Positions 43,664 through 52,890 of a stretch of 64,000 nucleotides of DNA are shown here, piece by piece. This stretch comes from CAXTSE01 sp035554115 (GTDB lineage: Bacteria; Actinomycetota; Actinomycetes; Actinomycetales; Microbacteriaceae). The position numbers were made by a program, and so were the translations under genes. Under the pieces are notes generated by a model, which saw only the letters and a list, made by a program, of their open reading frames with translations, searched no databases and was not told the DNA's origin. Numbering within the stretch: position 1 is the first letter of the stretch; the number at the start of each line of letters is the position of its first letter. The stretch spans positions 7,582-71,581 of the forward strand of contig DATMIW010000046.1 in assembly GCA_035554115.1 (NCBI GenBank). Reading direction: 5' to 3'.

Positions 43664-44161
43664 TCAGACGCATTCGCATCGCGTGATGCTCCACCGCGCG
43701 GCGGCCAGAGCCCGATCTCCGATCGGGTTCACTCCGGGCCCGGCTGCGAGCGCATGACCAGCCAAAGCGTGCAGGCATTTGACCCGATTCGGCATTCCTC
43801 CCGCAGAGAACCCGGCAATCTCGGGAACGACGTCGATGCTTTCGCGATCGGCGAGGTAGCTGTCGTGTGCCTGCCGATAAGCCGCCGCAAGCTCTTCGTC
43901 GGCGAGCTCAGTCTGCAGCTCGGCCATAACGCCCGTTGCCTCAAGGGTCGAGATGGATGCGGTGGCCGCCGGGTGGGTCAGGTAATACAGGGTGGGAAAC
44001 GGCGTGCCATCCGGCAGGCGCGGACTCGTTGCGACGACAACCGGCTTGCCGCACACACAGCGCGCCGCGATTCCGATGACACCGCGGGCGGGCCGGCCCA
44101 GCTGTCGAGAGACTTCGGCGATGTCATCGTCGCTCGGGGCATCAAACGGCGGGCGGGTCAT
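43664..44161 (-). CDS. DUF501 protein
   Basis: A 165-residue DUF501 protein with conserved Cys pair in GIAARCVCGKPVVVAT, the FPTLYYLTHP motif, and the near-invariant GGMPNRVKCLHALAGHALA; the end ARWSITRCECV adds further Cys. Function unknown, perhaps metal-binding. It overlaps the FtsB-like gene by 4 nt (ATGA), the standard actinobacterial order eno-ftsB-DUF501. Confidence 0.93.
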   Translation of the reverse strand: MTRPPFDAPSDDDIAEVSRQLGRPARGVIGIAARCVCGKPVVVATSPRLPDGTPFPTLYYLTHPAATASISTLEATGVMAELQTELADEELAAAYRQAHDSYLADRESIDVVPEIAGFSAGGMPNRVKCLHALAGHALAAGPGVNPIGDRALAAARWSITRCECV

Positions 44162-44661
44162 GGGGTGGTGCTCTGCTGCGGGCTGTCGAGCTGCGCCGGC
44201 GTGGCCGTCGTGAGCCCGGCCTGATAGTAGGTCGACAGCAATGAGCTCACCCAGTCAACTTTCGTGGACTGGATCTTGTCGCTGATGGGCTGCCCGTCGC
44301 TAGTGGTGTCGCCGGTAGGCCCGTTGACGACGAAATAACTGACGTCGCCAGGGAACACGTAATAGAGGCGTTCGCGTGCCTGAGATTCGATATAGGCCGG
44401 GTCATTCCAGCGATTCACTTCGGACTTCAGCTTGTCGACCGCCGCCTGTGCGGCGTCCTTCGACGCCTGGAGCTGAGCGATCTGCTGGCGCTGCTCAACC
44501 AGGGTCTTGAGTGGCGCCGCAAGCACGAGCATCGCCGCCACCACAAGAATCAGTATCGTCAGCGCGAATCCCGACAACCGGAAATTGCGCAGCCATGCGG
44601 CAGGGTGCGTCTCGGCGGGAAGGGCTACCGGGACGCGGTTTCGTCGTTCACGCCGGGCCAT
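44158..44661 (-). CDS. FtsB/DivIC-like septum formation protein
   Basis: A 167-residue bitopic protein: basic cytoplasmic N-terminus, one membrane helix (about 31-52, ALTILILVVAAMLVLAAPL), a coiled coil (LVEQRQQIAQLQASKDAAQAAVDKL region) and the conserved WNDPAYIESQARERLYYVFPGD. It belongs to the FtsB/DivIC group acting with FtsL and FtsQ in the divisome. TAGCCT (44668-44673) lies 6 nt before ATG 44661, a leaderless layout. Confidence 0.9.
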   Translation of the reverse strand: MARRERRNRVPVALPAETHPAAWLRNFRLSGFALTILILVVAAMLVLAAPLKTLVEQRQQIAQLQASKDAAQAAVDKLKSEVNRWNDPAYIESQARERLYYVFPGDVSYFVVNGPTGDTTSDGQPISDKIQSTKVDWVSSLLSTYYQAGLTTATPAQLDSPQQSTTP

Positions 44662-44687
44662 GAAATCAGGCTAAGCGACGCAGCCCG

Positions 44688-45971
44688 CTAGCGCGCTGCG
44701 AACCGCGGGAACGCGGACAGCCCGGCGTAAACGGCAGCGTCACCCAGCTCCTCTTCAATACGCAGGAGCTGGTTGTATTTGGCGACGCGGTCGGAGCGAG
44801 CCGGGGCGCCCGTCTTGATCTGACCCGCGTCAGTTGCCACGGCCAGGTCGGCGATGAAGGTGTCTTCGGTCTCACCCGAGCGGTGGCTGATGATCGCGGA
44901 GTAGCCGGCACGCTGGGCCAGGCTGACGGCATCCAGCGTCTCGGTGAGGGTGCCGATCTGATTGACCTTGACGAGGATCGAGTTGGCGACGCCGAGGTCG
45001 ATGCCCTTGGCGAGGCGCTCGGGGTTGGTGACGAACAGGTCGTCGCCAACGAGCTGCACGGAGCTGCCGAGCTTCTGGGTGAGGTGCGCGTAGCCTTCCC
45101 AGTCGTCTTCGGCGAGCGGGTCTTCGATGGTGACGAGGGGGTAGTCGCTCACGAGACCGACCCAGAAGTCGGTGAGCTGCTCGCCCGTGAACTTCTGCTT
45201 CTCGAAGGAGTAGACACCGTCGGCGAAGAACTCGGTGGCGGCCACGTCGAGACCGAGTGCGAACTCTTTGCCAGCCGTGAAGCCGGCCGAGCTAATTGCC
45301 TCGACGATGAAGTCGAGCGCGGCACGGGCTCCGGGTAGATCGGGGGCGAAGCCGCCCTCATCGCCGAGACCGGTCGACTGACCGTTCTTCTTGAGCAGCG
45401 CCTTGAGTGCGTGATAGACCTCGGCGCCCCACTGCAGAGCCTCGGCAAAACTGTCTGCGCCCACCGGCAGAACCATGAATTCCTGGATGTCGAGGGCCGT
45501 GTCTGCGTGTGCGCCGCCGTTGATGATGTTCATGAGCGGCACCGGCAGGGTGTGAGCGTTCGGGCCACCGAGGTAGCGGAACAGTGGCAGGTCGGCCGAG
45601 TCGGCGGCGGCCTTGGCGACGGCAAGGGAAACCCCGAGGATCGCGTTGGCGCCCAACTTGGACTTGTTGTCGGTGCCGTCGGCGGCAATCAGCTCGGCGT
45701 CGACGAGACGCTGATCGGCCGCGTCAAAGTCTTCGATGGCCGGGCCGAGCACGTCGAGCACGCTCGCAACAGCCTTCTGCACGCCTTTGCCCAGGTAGCG
45801 CGACTTGTCGCCGTCGCGCAGCTCATACGCCTCGAAGGCACCGGTCGATGCGCCCGACGGAACAGCCGCGCGTGAGACGGTTCCGTCTTCCAGAAGCACC
45901 TCGACCTCGACTGTCGGGTTGCCTCGGGAATCGAGGATCTCGCGGGCGCCGACGGCTTCGATGGCAGACAT
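44688..45971 (-). CDS. eno: Enolase (phosphopyruvate hydratase)
   Basis: A 427-residue enolase, converting 2-phosphoglycerate to phosphoenolpyruvate. Motifs: AREILDSRGNPTVEVEV, PSGASTGAFEA, LGDEGGFAPDLP (catalytic Glu region), and the signature LVKVNQIGTLTETLDAV with SHRSGETEDTFIADLAV following. RBS AGGAGA upstream of ATG 45971. Confidence 0.98.
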   Translation of the reverse strand: MSAIEAVGAREILDSRGNPTVEVEVLLEDGTVSRAAVPSGASTGAFEAYELRDGDKSRYLGKGVQKAVASVLDVLGPAIEDFDAADQRLVDAELIAADGTDNKSKLGANAILGVSLAVAKAAADSADLPLFRYLGGPNAHTLPVPLMNIINGGAHADTALDIQEFMVLPVGADSFAEALQWGAEVYHALKALLKKNGQSTGLGDEGGFAPDLPGARAALDFIVEAISSAGFTAGKEFALGLDVAATEFFADGVYSFEKQKFTGEQLTDFWVGLVSDYPLVTIEDPLAEDDWEGYAHLTQKLGSSVQLVGDDLFVTNPERLAKGIDLGVANSILVKVNQIGTLTETLDAVSLAQRAGYSAIISHRSGETEDTFIADLAVATDAGQIKTGAPARSDRVAKYNQLLRIEEELGDAAVYAGLSAFPRFAAR

Positions 45972-46025
45972 GTCTCTCCTGAAATTCTGGGGGGTGGGTA
46001 ATCCGGTTCTAGCCTAGCGAGGACG

Positions 46026-46037
46026 CGTTCTGCAGGA
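46026..46037 (+). repeat. Second copy of the CGTTCTGCAGGA 12-mer
   Basis: Identical to the left arm at 36928-36939, with similar flanks (GACG before, as GATG there). It lies in the 90-bp gap between hisS (stop 46062) and eno (start 45971). The rest of that gap shows no other feature. Confidence 0.6.
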
Positions 46038-46061
46038 GTTCGGGCCCCAGATCACGCGGGA

Positions 46062-47345
46062 TCAGGCGAGGGGACGCAGATCGAGGGATGCGGCATCCGT
46101 CACCGCTGCGTCCACCAGGGCGAACCGGGTGAAGCCGTCCGCGGCGAGCGAGTCGAGCGTCGGCTTGAGATTTTTCGGCCGCTGAACGAGACGAACTCGC
46201 GCACCGGTAGCGAGCAGGGACTTCTGGATTCGGACCAGGGTCGCCAGCGGAACGCCGCGGTCGTGCACGATAGCAATCGCGTCGACAGCTTCGGCATTCG
46301 GGAGCTCGACCAGATCGACGAGGCGTTCGAAGCCGAGCGAGAACCCGGTCGCAGGCACCTCAGTGCCCAGGAACCGCCCGATCATGCCGTCATACCGACC
46401 CCCACCGCCCAGGGAATAGCCGACGCTCGGGTGGGCGAGCTCGAAGATGGGGCCCGTGTAATAGCCCATGCCGCGCACCAGGAACGGGTCGAACACCAGG
46501 CGCTCGGGGCCGACCACCTCGGCAAGGCCGGCGAGTTCTGCGACGACCGCGGCATCCGGATTCTCGGGAAGGGCTGCGCGGATAGCTGACTCTCCGAACG
46601 GCAGGAGTTCGTTCGCCGGGTGTTCGTTCGTCACGGGCCGGGCAAAGAACGCCTCGAGCGCATCCACGGCCGCGACGGTGTCGCCGCGTTCGCGCAGCTC
46701 CGCGATAACTCCCGCTTCAGCGATCTTGTCGAGCTTGTCGATCGTGATGAGCACGCGGTGGAATTCGTCCGGGGTGAAACCGAAGCCTTCGAGCATGCCG
46801 ATCAGCAGCCGACGGTCATTGACGCGCACCGTCGAGTCACTCAGCCCGAGCTCGTCGAGGGTCGCGAAGCTCGCAAGCAGCAGCTCCGCCTCGGCCTGGA
46901 TTCCCGACTCACCGATGATGTCGATATCGCACTGAACGAACTGACGGAATCGACCCTTCTGCGGACGCTCCGCACGCCAGACCGACCCGATCTGAATCGA
47001 GCGGAAAACCTTCGGCAGGTCAGCGTGGTGTGTGGCATAGAACCGGGCCAGAGGCACTGTGAGGTCGAAGCGGAGTCCCAGGTCGACAAGGTCGAGAGGG
47101 TCAGTTGCCGCCTGCAGATCGTCATGGCTAAGCGCGCGCTTCTGGATGCCGAACGCCAGCTTTTCGTTGTCACCGCCCAGGCCGGCGTTCAGCCGCGAAC
47201 TGTCTTCGACGACCGGCGTCTCGATCTCGTCGAAGCCGTGGGCACGATATGTGCGCCGGATGACGGACAGGATTTCTTCACGGCGCGCCTTCTCGGCGGG
47301 GAGGAAATCGCGCATGCCGCGGGGAGGGTTCACCTGGGATGCCAT
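46062..47345 (-). CDS. hisS: Histidine-tRNA ligase
   Basis: A 427-residue class II synthetase. Motif 1 region RGMRDFLPAEKARREEIL, motif 2 QIGSVWRAERPQKGRFRQFVQCD, histidine motif LVFDPFLVRGMGYYTGPIFEL and motif 3 FSLGFERLV are all present. ATG 47345 was chosen: it lies 4 bp after the mazG stop and the longer in-frame reading (to 47525) overlaps mazG. Confidence 0.97.
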   Translation of the reverse strand: MASQVNPPRGMRDFLPAEKARREEILSVIRRTYRAHGFDEIETPVVEDSSRLNAGLGGDNEKLAFGIQKRALSHDDLQAATDPLDLVDLGLRFDLTVPLARFYATHHADLPKVFRSIQIGSVWRAERPQKGRFRQFVQCDIDIIGESGIQAEAELLLASFATLDELGLSDSTVRVNDRRLLIGMLEGFGFTPDEFHRVLITIDKLDKIAEAGVIAELRERGDTVAAVDALEAFFARPVTNEHPANELLPFGESAIRAALPENPDAAVVAELAGLAEVVGPERLVFDPFLVRGMGYYTGPIFELAHPSVGYSLGGGGRYDGMIGRFLGTEVPATGFSLGFERLVDLVELPNAEAVDAIAIVHDRGVPLATLVRIQKSLLATGARVRLVQRPKNLKPTLDSLAADGFTRFALVDAAVTDAASLDLRPLA

Positions 47346-47349
47346 AGGG

Positions 47350-48003
47350 CTATCTTCCCAGGTGCGCTGCCGCGGTTTCTGCCGCGCGGACATCCTGCTG
47401 CAGCGCTCGAAGGGCTGCCCGCAGGGCTCGCTCGCTGTCGAGTCCCGATGCGCGTGCGCCGGCGACGATACTGAGCAGCTGCTCGCCGAGCTCGACCTCG
47501 CTTGACGGGGCCGCGGCAGGCTCACGCGTCACCCCGGTCTTGGCGGCGCGGCCCAGAACCTTGTCGGCCAGCGCAAGCGCGGGCATCCCCAGCGGAATGC
47601 CGTCCAGAACGCTCGAGCGGGCCGGCTTCTCGGCGGCCTTCAGCACTTCCCAATTGGCTATGACGGCATCCGGAGTGTCGGCGACAACATCGCCGAACAC
47701 GTGCGGGTGACGGCCAACCATCTTGGCGGTCATATGTTCAGCGACGTCTTCAAGAGTGAAGCGCCCGGCCTCGGCGGCAAGGTCAGAGTGGAACAGCACC
47801 TGGTAAAGCACGTCGCCCAACTCTTCGATCAGCTCGTCGTCCGACCCAGACTCGATGGCGTCGACCAGTTCGTAGCACTCTTCAACGAGGTACTGCACAA
47901 GTGACTCGTGGGTCTGCTCGCGATCCCATGCGCAACCACCCGGCGCTCGCAACCTCTCGGCGACGGCTATTAGTTCATCGAGACGAGGATGCGCGGCGGC
48001 CAT
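47350..48003 (-). CDS. mazG: MazG-family nucleoside triphosphate pyrophosphohydrolase
   Basis: A 217-residue MazG, which hydrolyses abnormal or excess NTPs to NMP and pyrophosphate. Key residues: LRAPGGCAWDREQTHESLVQYLVEECYEL (split here: GGCAWDREQTHESL and EECYELVDAI, the ExxE12-28ExxD metal motif) and EELGDVLYQVLFH. Start ATG 48003 with GGATGGGGAT upstream; 48057 is the longer alternative. Followed 4 bp later by hisS. Confidence 0.94.
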   Translation of the reverse strand: MAAAHPRLDELIAVAERLRAPGGCAWDREQTHESLVQYLVEECYELVDAIESGSDDELIEELGDVLYQVLFHSDLAAEAGRFTLEDVAEHMTAKMVGRHPHVFGDVVADTPDAVIANWEVLKAAEKPARSSVLDGIPLGMPALALADKVLGRAAKTGVTREPAAAPSSEVELGEQLLSIVAGARASGLDSERALRAALRALQQDVRAAETAAAHLGR

Positions 48004-48062
48004 ATCCCCATCCTGCCGGTCCTCTGGCGCACGAGCTATCGGCACGGTGCACGCCACGGGTA

Positions 48063-49535
48063 TTAGGGGGCGGCGGTCTCGATGGATCCGGAGCGCATGT
48101 CACCGTGCGGAACCGGAGTCTTGGGCATGACGATCGCCGCGACGCCGGCCAGCACGGCCGCCACGAGAGCCGCGGTGAATACCGCTGTGGCGGCGGACAC
48201 CACGGCATGCGGATCGCTCTCTCCGCGAGGGAAGGTGGCGAAAATGGCGTTGGCGATCGCGCCCATCGCTGCGATTCCGACGGCGCTGCCCACATTGCGC
48301 GCGAACACATTCGTGCCCGTGACGACACCGCGCTCGTTCCACGACACGCTCGATTGAGCGGCCACCAAGGCCGGTGAGGTCGACAAGCCGAGCCCGAATC
48401 CGACGACAAACACAACGCCAGCGATCAAGGGGACCGAGGGTGTTGCCGCGATGATCACCAGCAAAGTGGCGCCGGCGATGACGCAGGCGGCGCCGATCAG
48501 GATCGTCGACCGGAATCCGATCCGAAGGTAGATCCGACCAGACAGGGTCGCCCCCACCGGCCACCCCACCGTAAGAGATGCCAGAGCAAGACCCGCAACG
48601 ATCGGCGCGGTGTGGATCGACCCATCGAGATAGGTCGGGATGTACGACGTCAGCCCGATAAGCATCGCGCCCACGCAGAACGCGAGAAGCGTTGTCGTCA
48701 GCAGAAGGGGCCGAGTAAACGCCCACAAAGGGAGAATCGGCTCTGCCGCACGCCGTTCGACGAGCAGAAACGCCACGAACAGCACAATTCCCGCACCAAA
48801 AATCGCGAAGCTCACGGGTGAATTCCAGGCCCAGGCCTGCCCACCCTCGAGGAGCCCGAGAATCAGCAGTGTCAATGAACTCGTGAGCAGAGCGGCCCCC
48901 GCGAAGTCAATGCGATGGGTGCGCTTGGTCACCTTCTCGTGGAAGTTGCGCATGATGAGGAAGCTGGCGACAAGACCCAGCGGAATATTCACGAAGAAGA
49001 TCCACGGCCATCCGATGGACTGGGAAAACACACCACCCAAAGTCGGGCCCACAACTGACGAGATCGCCCACACGCTCGCGAGGTAGCCCTGCACCCGTGC
49101 GCGCTCGGCAATTGTGTAAATATCGCCGATCATCGTCATCGCCGTCGGCAGGACCGCGCCTGCACCAAGTCCCTGGATGAGACGGAACGCTATAAGGGCG
49201 GGCATGCTCCAGGCGAATCCGCAGAGGATCGAGCCGAGCAGGAACAGACCGATGCCGAACAGGAGAAGGGGCTTGCGCCCGAGTACATCCGACAGTTTCG
49301 AATAGACCGGAACCGACACCGCCTGTGCGAGGAGATAGATCGAAAACAGCCACGGGAACGCCGAGAAGTCGCCCAGATCTTTGACGATCGAAGGCACGGC
49401 AGTCGCGAGGATCGTTGCATCGATCGCCACCAGGCCTGTCGACACCATGATCGCGAGCAACAGGGGGCCCCGCTCAGACCGAAGACCTACATTGCTGCGC
49501 GCCACATCCACCACTTTTCCCTTGACCACCGACAT
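48063..49535 (-). CDS. MFS drug exporter, DHA2 (14-helix) type
   Basis: A 490-residue transporter with about 14 hydrophobic helices. Marks: LDATIL-type start (VAIDATILATAVPSIVKDL), motif A as YSKLSDVLGRKPLL, and motif C region VVGPTLGGVFSQSIGWPWIF followed by FVNIPLGLVASFLIM, all typical of DHA2 pumps. Start ATG 49535 after GGGATG-like GATGGG; the 99-residue in-frame N-terminal extension overlaps the divergent CPBP gene and is rejected. No regulator is adjacent. Confidence 0.93.
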   Translation of the reverse strand: MSVVKGKVVDVARSNVGLRSERGPLLLAIMVSTGLVAIDATILATAVPSIVKDLGDFSAFPWLFSIYLLAQAVSVPVYSKLSDVLGRKPLLLFGIGLFLLGSILCGFAWSMPALIAFRLIQGLGAGAVLPTAMTMIGDIYTIAERARVQGYLASVWAISSVVGPTLGGVFSQSIGWPWIFFVNIPLGLVASFLIMRNFHEKVTKRTHRIDFAGAALLTSSLTLLILGLLEGGQAWAWNSPVSFAIFGAGIVLFVAFLLVERRAAEPILPLWAFTRPLLLTTTLLAFCVGAMLIGLTSYIPTYLDGSIHTAPIVAGLALASLTVGWPVGATLSGRIYLRIGFRSTILIGAACVIAGATLLVIIAATPSVPLIAGVVFVVGFGLGLSTSPALVAAQSSVSWNERGVVTGTNVFARNVGSAVGIAAMGAIANAIFATFPRGESDPHAVVSAATAVFTAALVAAVLAGVAAIVMPKTPVPHGDMRSGSIETAAP

Positions 49536-49588
49536 CCCATCTTTGTGCACTGCGAGGGGTGCGTGCTGGCACGCGCGAGACTGGAGGC

Positions 49589-50335
49589 GTGCCTGCACAG
49601 ATCGCCCTCCTCGTTCTCGTCGTCGTCGTGCTGCTGTGGCGCGCGGTGAGTCGCGAACGACGCGACCTCGCTCGTTTTCGTCAGCTGCGATCCACCGTCC
49701 TGCGGCGAAAGACGCTGGGTCGATGGATCCTCGAAGCCTGGATCGTGCTCGGCGGCCTGAGCGCCGTCGTGCTGTTCGCCGTGTGGACGTCTGTGCCCGA
49801 CGCCCTGCGTGACGCTCGCGGGCTCTTCCCATTCCTGAGCGACGACGCGGCCGGGGGTTTCGTGGTGGGCGGCACCATCGCCGTCGTCATAGGGCTCATC
49901 GTCCCCGTATTCCTGCTGCGCGGCCGGATCGACGAGATCCCCGCTGTCGGCAACATTCGCGCGCTTCTCCCCCGCAATCGAGGCGAGCTGCCGTACGGCG
50001 CGGGCCTCGGGTTGACGGCGGGGATTGTTGAAGAAGTTCTCTTCCGCCTCGCATTGCCTGCGCTTGTATACGCGGTCAGCGGTAACGGCGCCGTCGCCTT
50101 CGTAACTTGCGTCGTGCTGTTCGGCCTTCTTCACCTCTATCAGGGCCTCAAAGGCATGCTGGCCGCAACGGTTCTCGGCGTGATTTTCACCGTGTTCTAT
50201 GTGCTCAGCGGCAACATCCTGCTCGTCATGGCGCTTCACGTGCTCTTCGATCTGCGGTCGCTCGTGCTCATCCCGGTGGTTCTTATGGGCGTGGGCCACC
50301 GCGGCGAGGTCGAGACCGCGAAGTCGAGCACCTAG
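49589..50335 (+). CDS. CPBP-family intramembrane metalloprotease
   Basis: A roughly 248-residue membrane protein with about eight helices and the CPBP/ABI (Rce1-like) catalytic motifs: EEVLFR (EExxxR), FGLLHLYQG (FxxxH type) and LHVLFDL (HxxxD). Role may be in processing of peptides or bacteriocin self-immunity; unknown here. Start GTG 49589 is preferred for the short hydrophobic N-terminus; GTG 49559 is possible. Neither has a well-spaced ribosome binding site. Only about 53 bp separate it from the divergent MFS start. Confidence 0.87.
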   Translation: MPAQIALLVLVVVVLLWRAVSRERRDLARFRQLRSTVLRRKTLGRWILEAWIVLGGLSAVVLFAVWTSVPDALRDARGLFPFLSDDAAGGFVVGGTIAVVIGLIVPVFLLRGRIDEIPAVGNIRALLPRNRGELPYGAGLGLTAGIVEEVLFRLALPALVYAVSGNGAVAFVTCVVLFGLLHLYQGLKGMLAATVLGVIFTVFYVLSGNILLVMALHVLFDLRSLVLIPVVLMGVGHRGEVETAKSST

Positions 50336-50344
50336 CCTGGGGTG

Positions 50345-50698
50345 ATGACCGCCGCTCTCGCCCGCATCATCGTCCCCGTCAGCTCGCTCGAGTCGGCACT
50401 GCCGCTGTACGAGGAGGTACTCGACCTCAAGCGGGTCAGCGAAAGCGAAGGAGTCGTCGTGCTGGCCCTCGCGCGCAACATTGAAGTGATGCTTCGACAG
50501 ACCGAACTCGTCGCCGATCGACCGGATGCGGGGGCCTCCCCCGTCTACCGGGTCGCCAACGTCGATGCCGCCACGGCCGCCGCATCGGGGCTCGGCTGCA
50601 CCGTGGTCGATGCGCCCGCCGATCAGGCCTGGGGTGAACGGGATGCCGTGCTGCGCGACCCGAGCGGCAACCTGTTCGGGCTGGTCACGCCCCTTTAG
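50345..50698 (+). CDS. VOC (glyoxalase/bleomycin-resistance fold) protein
   Basis: A 117-residue vicinal-oxygen-chelate protein with paired beta-alpha-beta-beta-beta units: ARIIVPVSSLESALPLYEEVL at the start, and the usual ending RDAVLRDPSGNLFGLVTPL. The substrate is unknown. TAGCCT (50333-50338), overlapping the stop of the CPBP gene, is 6 nt before ATG 50345. Confidence 0.88.
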   Translation: MTAALARIIVPVSSLESALPLYEEVLDLKRVSESEGVVVLALARNIEVMLRQTELVADRPDAGASPVYRVANVDAATAAASGLGCTVVDAPADQAWGERDAVLRDPSGNLFGLVTPL

Positions 50699-50713
50699 GC
50701 ACGCTGATCCAGC

Positions 50714-51376
50714 TCATTCGATCCAGAGCACAATCCCGGTCAACTTGTGCAACACAGCGGCGACCCCCGCTCGCACGGCCGCTGCGCACCGCTTAGCGGT
50801 AAAGGACTCGGCGTTGTAGCTCGACGGAGTGCCGAGGCCCTCGCCACGGAATGACGCGCCCGTCCAGTCGACGGCGGTGACATTGTGCGTGGGCTCCGCA
50901 ACTTCGGCACCGACTACGAGGAACTGCTGATCAAGGTGGTTCGCGGTGACGACGGCGAGCGGATCAACAAGATCGTTGCCGACACTCACAATGAGATCCG
51001 GCCTCATCTCTATGGCACTCACGATTCCCGCAATGTGGTCGCCGTCGGTGCTCACGGCACGAAGGTCGACCCGTTCCTCCTCGGCCCATTTCCGAACCGC
51101 GGCCTCTAAGGTCCGAGTCGCTTTGTCTGTGCCTGCGATGAGGAGGACCACGCGATAGCCCGCCGAGGGGTGCAGGTCATTCCACGACCCGGGGGAAGGC
51201 GTGATCGTCGCCTCGGGGCTCGGAGAGGAGCTCGGTTCGAAGCCCTTGCCGAGAGCTCCGACCGCTGTCGGTTCCGGGTGCGGAGCTGCCCACGCATCAC
51301 TGGCACATCCGGCACACAGGGCAACGACGGCTGACGCGACCGCGAAAGAAGCGGCGATCCGCTGTCGTGTGACCAA
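50714..51376 (-). CDS. BMP-like lipoprotein, short
   Basis: A 220-residue secreted protein. The signal peptide ends in a lipobox-like ALCAGC (lipid-modified Cys about 24), then a Pro/Ser/Glu-rich linker, then a domain with YRVVLLIAGTDKATRTLEAAV and PDLIVSVGNDLVDPLAVVTANH, recalling the basic membrane protein (BMP) substrate-binding fold but shorter than the usual 300+ residues. No permease genes are near. Function unknown; perhaps a degenerate binding protein. Confidence 0.7.
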   Translation of the reverse strand: MVTRQRIAASFAVASAVVALCAGCASDAWAAPHPEPTAVGALGKGFEPSSSPSPEATITPSPGSWNDLHPSAGYRVVLLIAGTDKATRTLEAAVRKWAEEERVDLRAVSTDGDHIAGIVSAIEMRPDLIVSVGNDLVDPLAVVTANHLDQQFLVVGAEVAEPTHNVTAVDWTGASFRGEGLGTPSSYNAESFTAKRCAAAVRAGVAAVLHKLTGIVLWIE

Positions 51377-51536
51377 TGGATCCGTCCTTCATGCTCTGCG
51401 GGCACGTGCGATCCGACTCTGCGCGAGATTCGACGCGAACACCAGACATGAGGACCACAGTTCCCCAACAGTTTGTCGCCGGTCCTTCTGCAGTTAATCG
51501 AGTCGCGCCACTGTGCTGATCGACCCGAGGAGATTC

Positions 51537-52748
51537 ATGTCGCACCGCGTGCGTATCACCCTGTTTATTGGGGTGCTCAGTCTGTTCTTCGTCGGACAGG
51601 CAGCGGAGCTGGCTGTGGCCCACGGCTTTTCCTCAGTCGTCTACGCCGATGTCGGTTCCCCCGATCCGGGGCATGTTCGCACGGAACTCCGACTGGAGTA
51701 CGACCTTCTCGTTGTTTCTGCCGCCGACGCCGAACACGACGACCCCCTGTTCCAAGACGGCACAGCAGCTTTCGAAAACGGGGACGATCAGGATCGAGTG
51801 GCCGCCATGGATAGGCACCTGGACACCGTCCTCACGTATGTGACTAGCCGGTTCACCGTGACTGCAGCGGGCACGCCGTGCATTCCGAAGAAGGCAGGGC
51901 GCATGTCGATGACCGAGCAGCAGGGCGTGCCGTACCTCGTCTTGGTTCTGGACAATTTCTGCGCCGCCGAGAGCGACGCCCATGTGCTGAGAAGCGAATT
52001 GTTCGCGGACTCAGAAGGGTATGTGACAGGCACAAAGACGATCCTCAGCTACGAGCTCGACGGCCGGTCGGGCAGTGCAGCTCTCGACTCGGAACAGCCC
52101 TCATTCTCGACCGAGCAGAGTGTTGGCGAGCGATTCTGGGAGTTCTTTCACCTCGGCGCCGAACACCTCTTGACGGGTATCGATCACATCCTCTTCCTGT
52201 TGGCGCTCATCGCGGGATCGCGCCGACTCCGCGAAGTGGTGTTGGCTGCCACGTCGTTCACCGTCGCGCACTCGGTGACCTTCATCCTCGCCTCAACAGG
52301 ATTGGTCTCAGTACCGGCCCGAATCGTGGAGCCGGTCATCGCGCTATCGATCGCGATTGTGGCCGCCTGGTACCTCTGGAGACTCTGGCGTCGTGGGGAC
52401 GCCGCCACGCACCTGGACACGACCGGCGGACCGCTCGGCCTGGACCGCGCCGGTGTGGCACGTCTCGCGGTGGTGTTCGTATTCGGGCTCGTGCACGGTC
52501 TCGGTTTTGCGAGCGCCTTGGGCATCCACGAGCCCTGGTCGTGGACGCTTCTGTGGTCTCTGCTGGTCTTCAATCTCGGGATTGAGGTCGTGCAGCTCAC
52601 AATAATCGCGGCACTCTTTCCCCTCCTGACCCTGCTACGCCGGCGGGCCCCGCGAGTCGGACGCTGGGCCACGGGGCTTCTTGCACTCGGCGTCACGGTG
52701 GCGGGCCTGGTCTGGTTCGTGCAGCGCGTGCTCGGCCTCCCTGGGTAG
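51537..52748 (+). CDS. HupE/UreJ-family membrane protein with extracytoplasmic N-terminus
   Basis: A 403-residue protein: signal-like helix (about 6-26), an extracytoplasmic domain of some 180 residues with two Cys (TPCIPKK and NFCAAES) that could pair, then HupE/UreJ-type helices beginning FHLGAEHLLTGIDHILFLLALI and including FTVAHSVTFILA and FGLVHGLGFASALG. His residues in the helices suggest metal transport or binding, as for nickel in HupE/UreJ, but no urease or hydrogenase genes are near. Start ATG 51537 after GAGGAG. The 160 bp upstream (51377-51536) show no clear feature. Confidence 0.82.
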   Translation: MSHRVRITLFIGVLSLFFVGQAAELAVAHGFSSVVYADVGSPDPGHVRTELRLEYDLLVVSAADAEHDDPLFQDGTAAFENGDDQDRVAAMDRHLDTVLTYVTSRFTVTAAGTPCIPKKAGRMSMTEQQGVPYLVLVLDNFCAAESDAHVLRSELFADSEGYVTGTKTILSYELDGRSGSAALDSEQPSFSTEQSVGERFWEFFHLGAEHLLTGIDHILFLLALIAGSRRLREVVLAATSFTVAHSVTFILASTGLVSVPARIVEPVIALSIAIVAAWYLWRLWRRGDAATHLDTTGGPLGLDRAGVARLAVVFVFGLVHGLGFASALGIHEPWSWTLLWSLLVFNLGIEVVQLTIIAALFPLLTLLRRRAPRVGRWATGLLALGVTVAGLVWFVQRVLGLPG

Positions 52749-52890
52749 TTCCCCGAATAGCTCTTGCCACTGTTGGCGTTATCTCCCCCGGCCCACAAGC
52801 TCGTGTTTAGCGCAGGTTCACCCAGCAGGCGGATTTTGGCAGGTGCCCACCCCCGTTCCCGCACAGGGACCCAATCAGAACGGTGAACCT

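Noticed and set aside
48100..48726. A 208-codon minus-strand frame inside the DHA2 pump
   Set aside because: Different frame of the same strand as a full 14-helix transporter; no motif.
49536..49832. A 99-residue N-terminal extension of the DHA2 pump
   Set aside because: It is Arg-rich, overlaps the divergent CPBP gene, and the ATG at 49535 has its own purine-rich site.
52815..52823. A possible PHO-box unit (GGTTCACCC) upstream of the secreted phosphoesterase
   Set aside because: Only a single unit; the adjacent 11 bp do not repeat it, and PhoP boxes are direct repeats.
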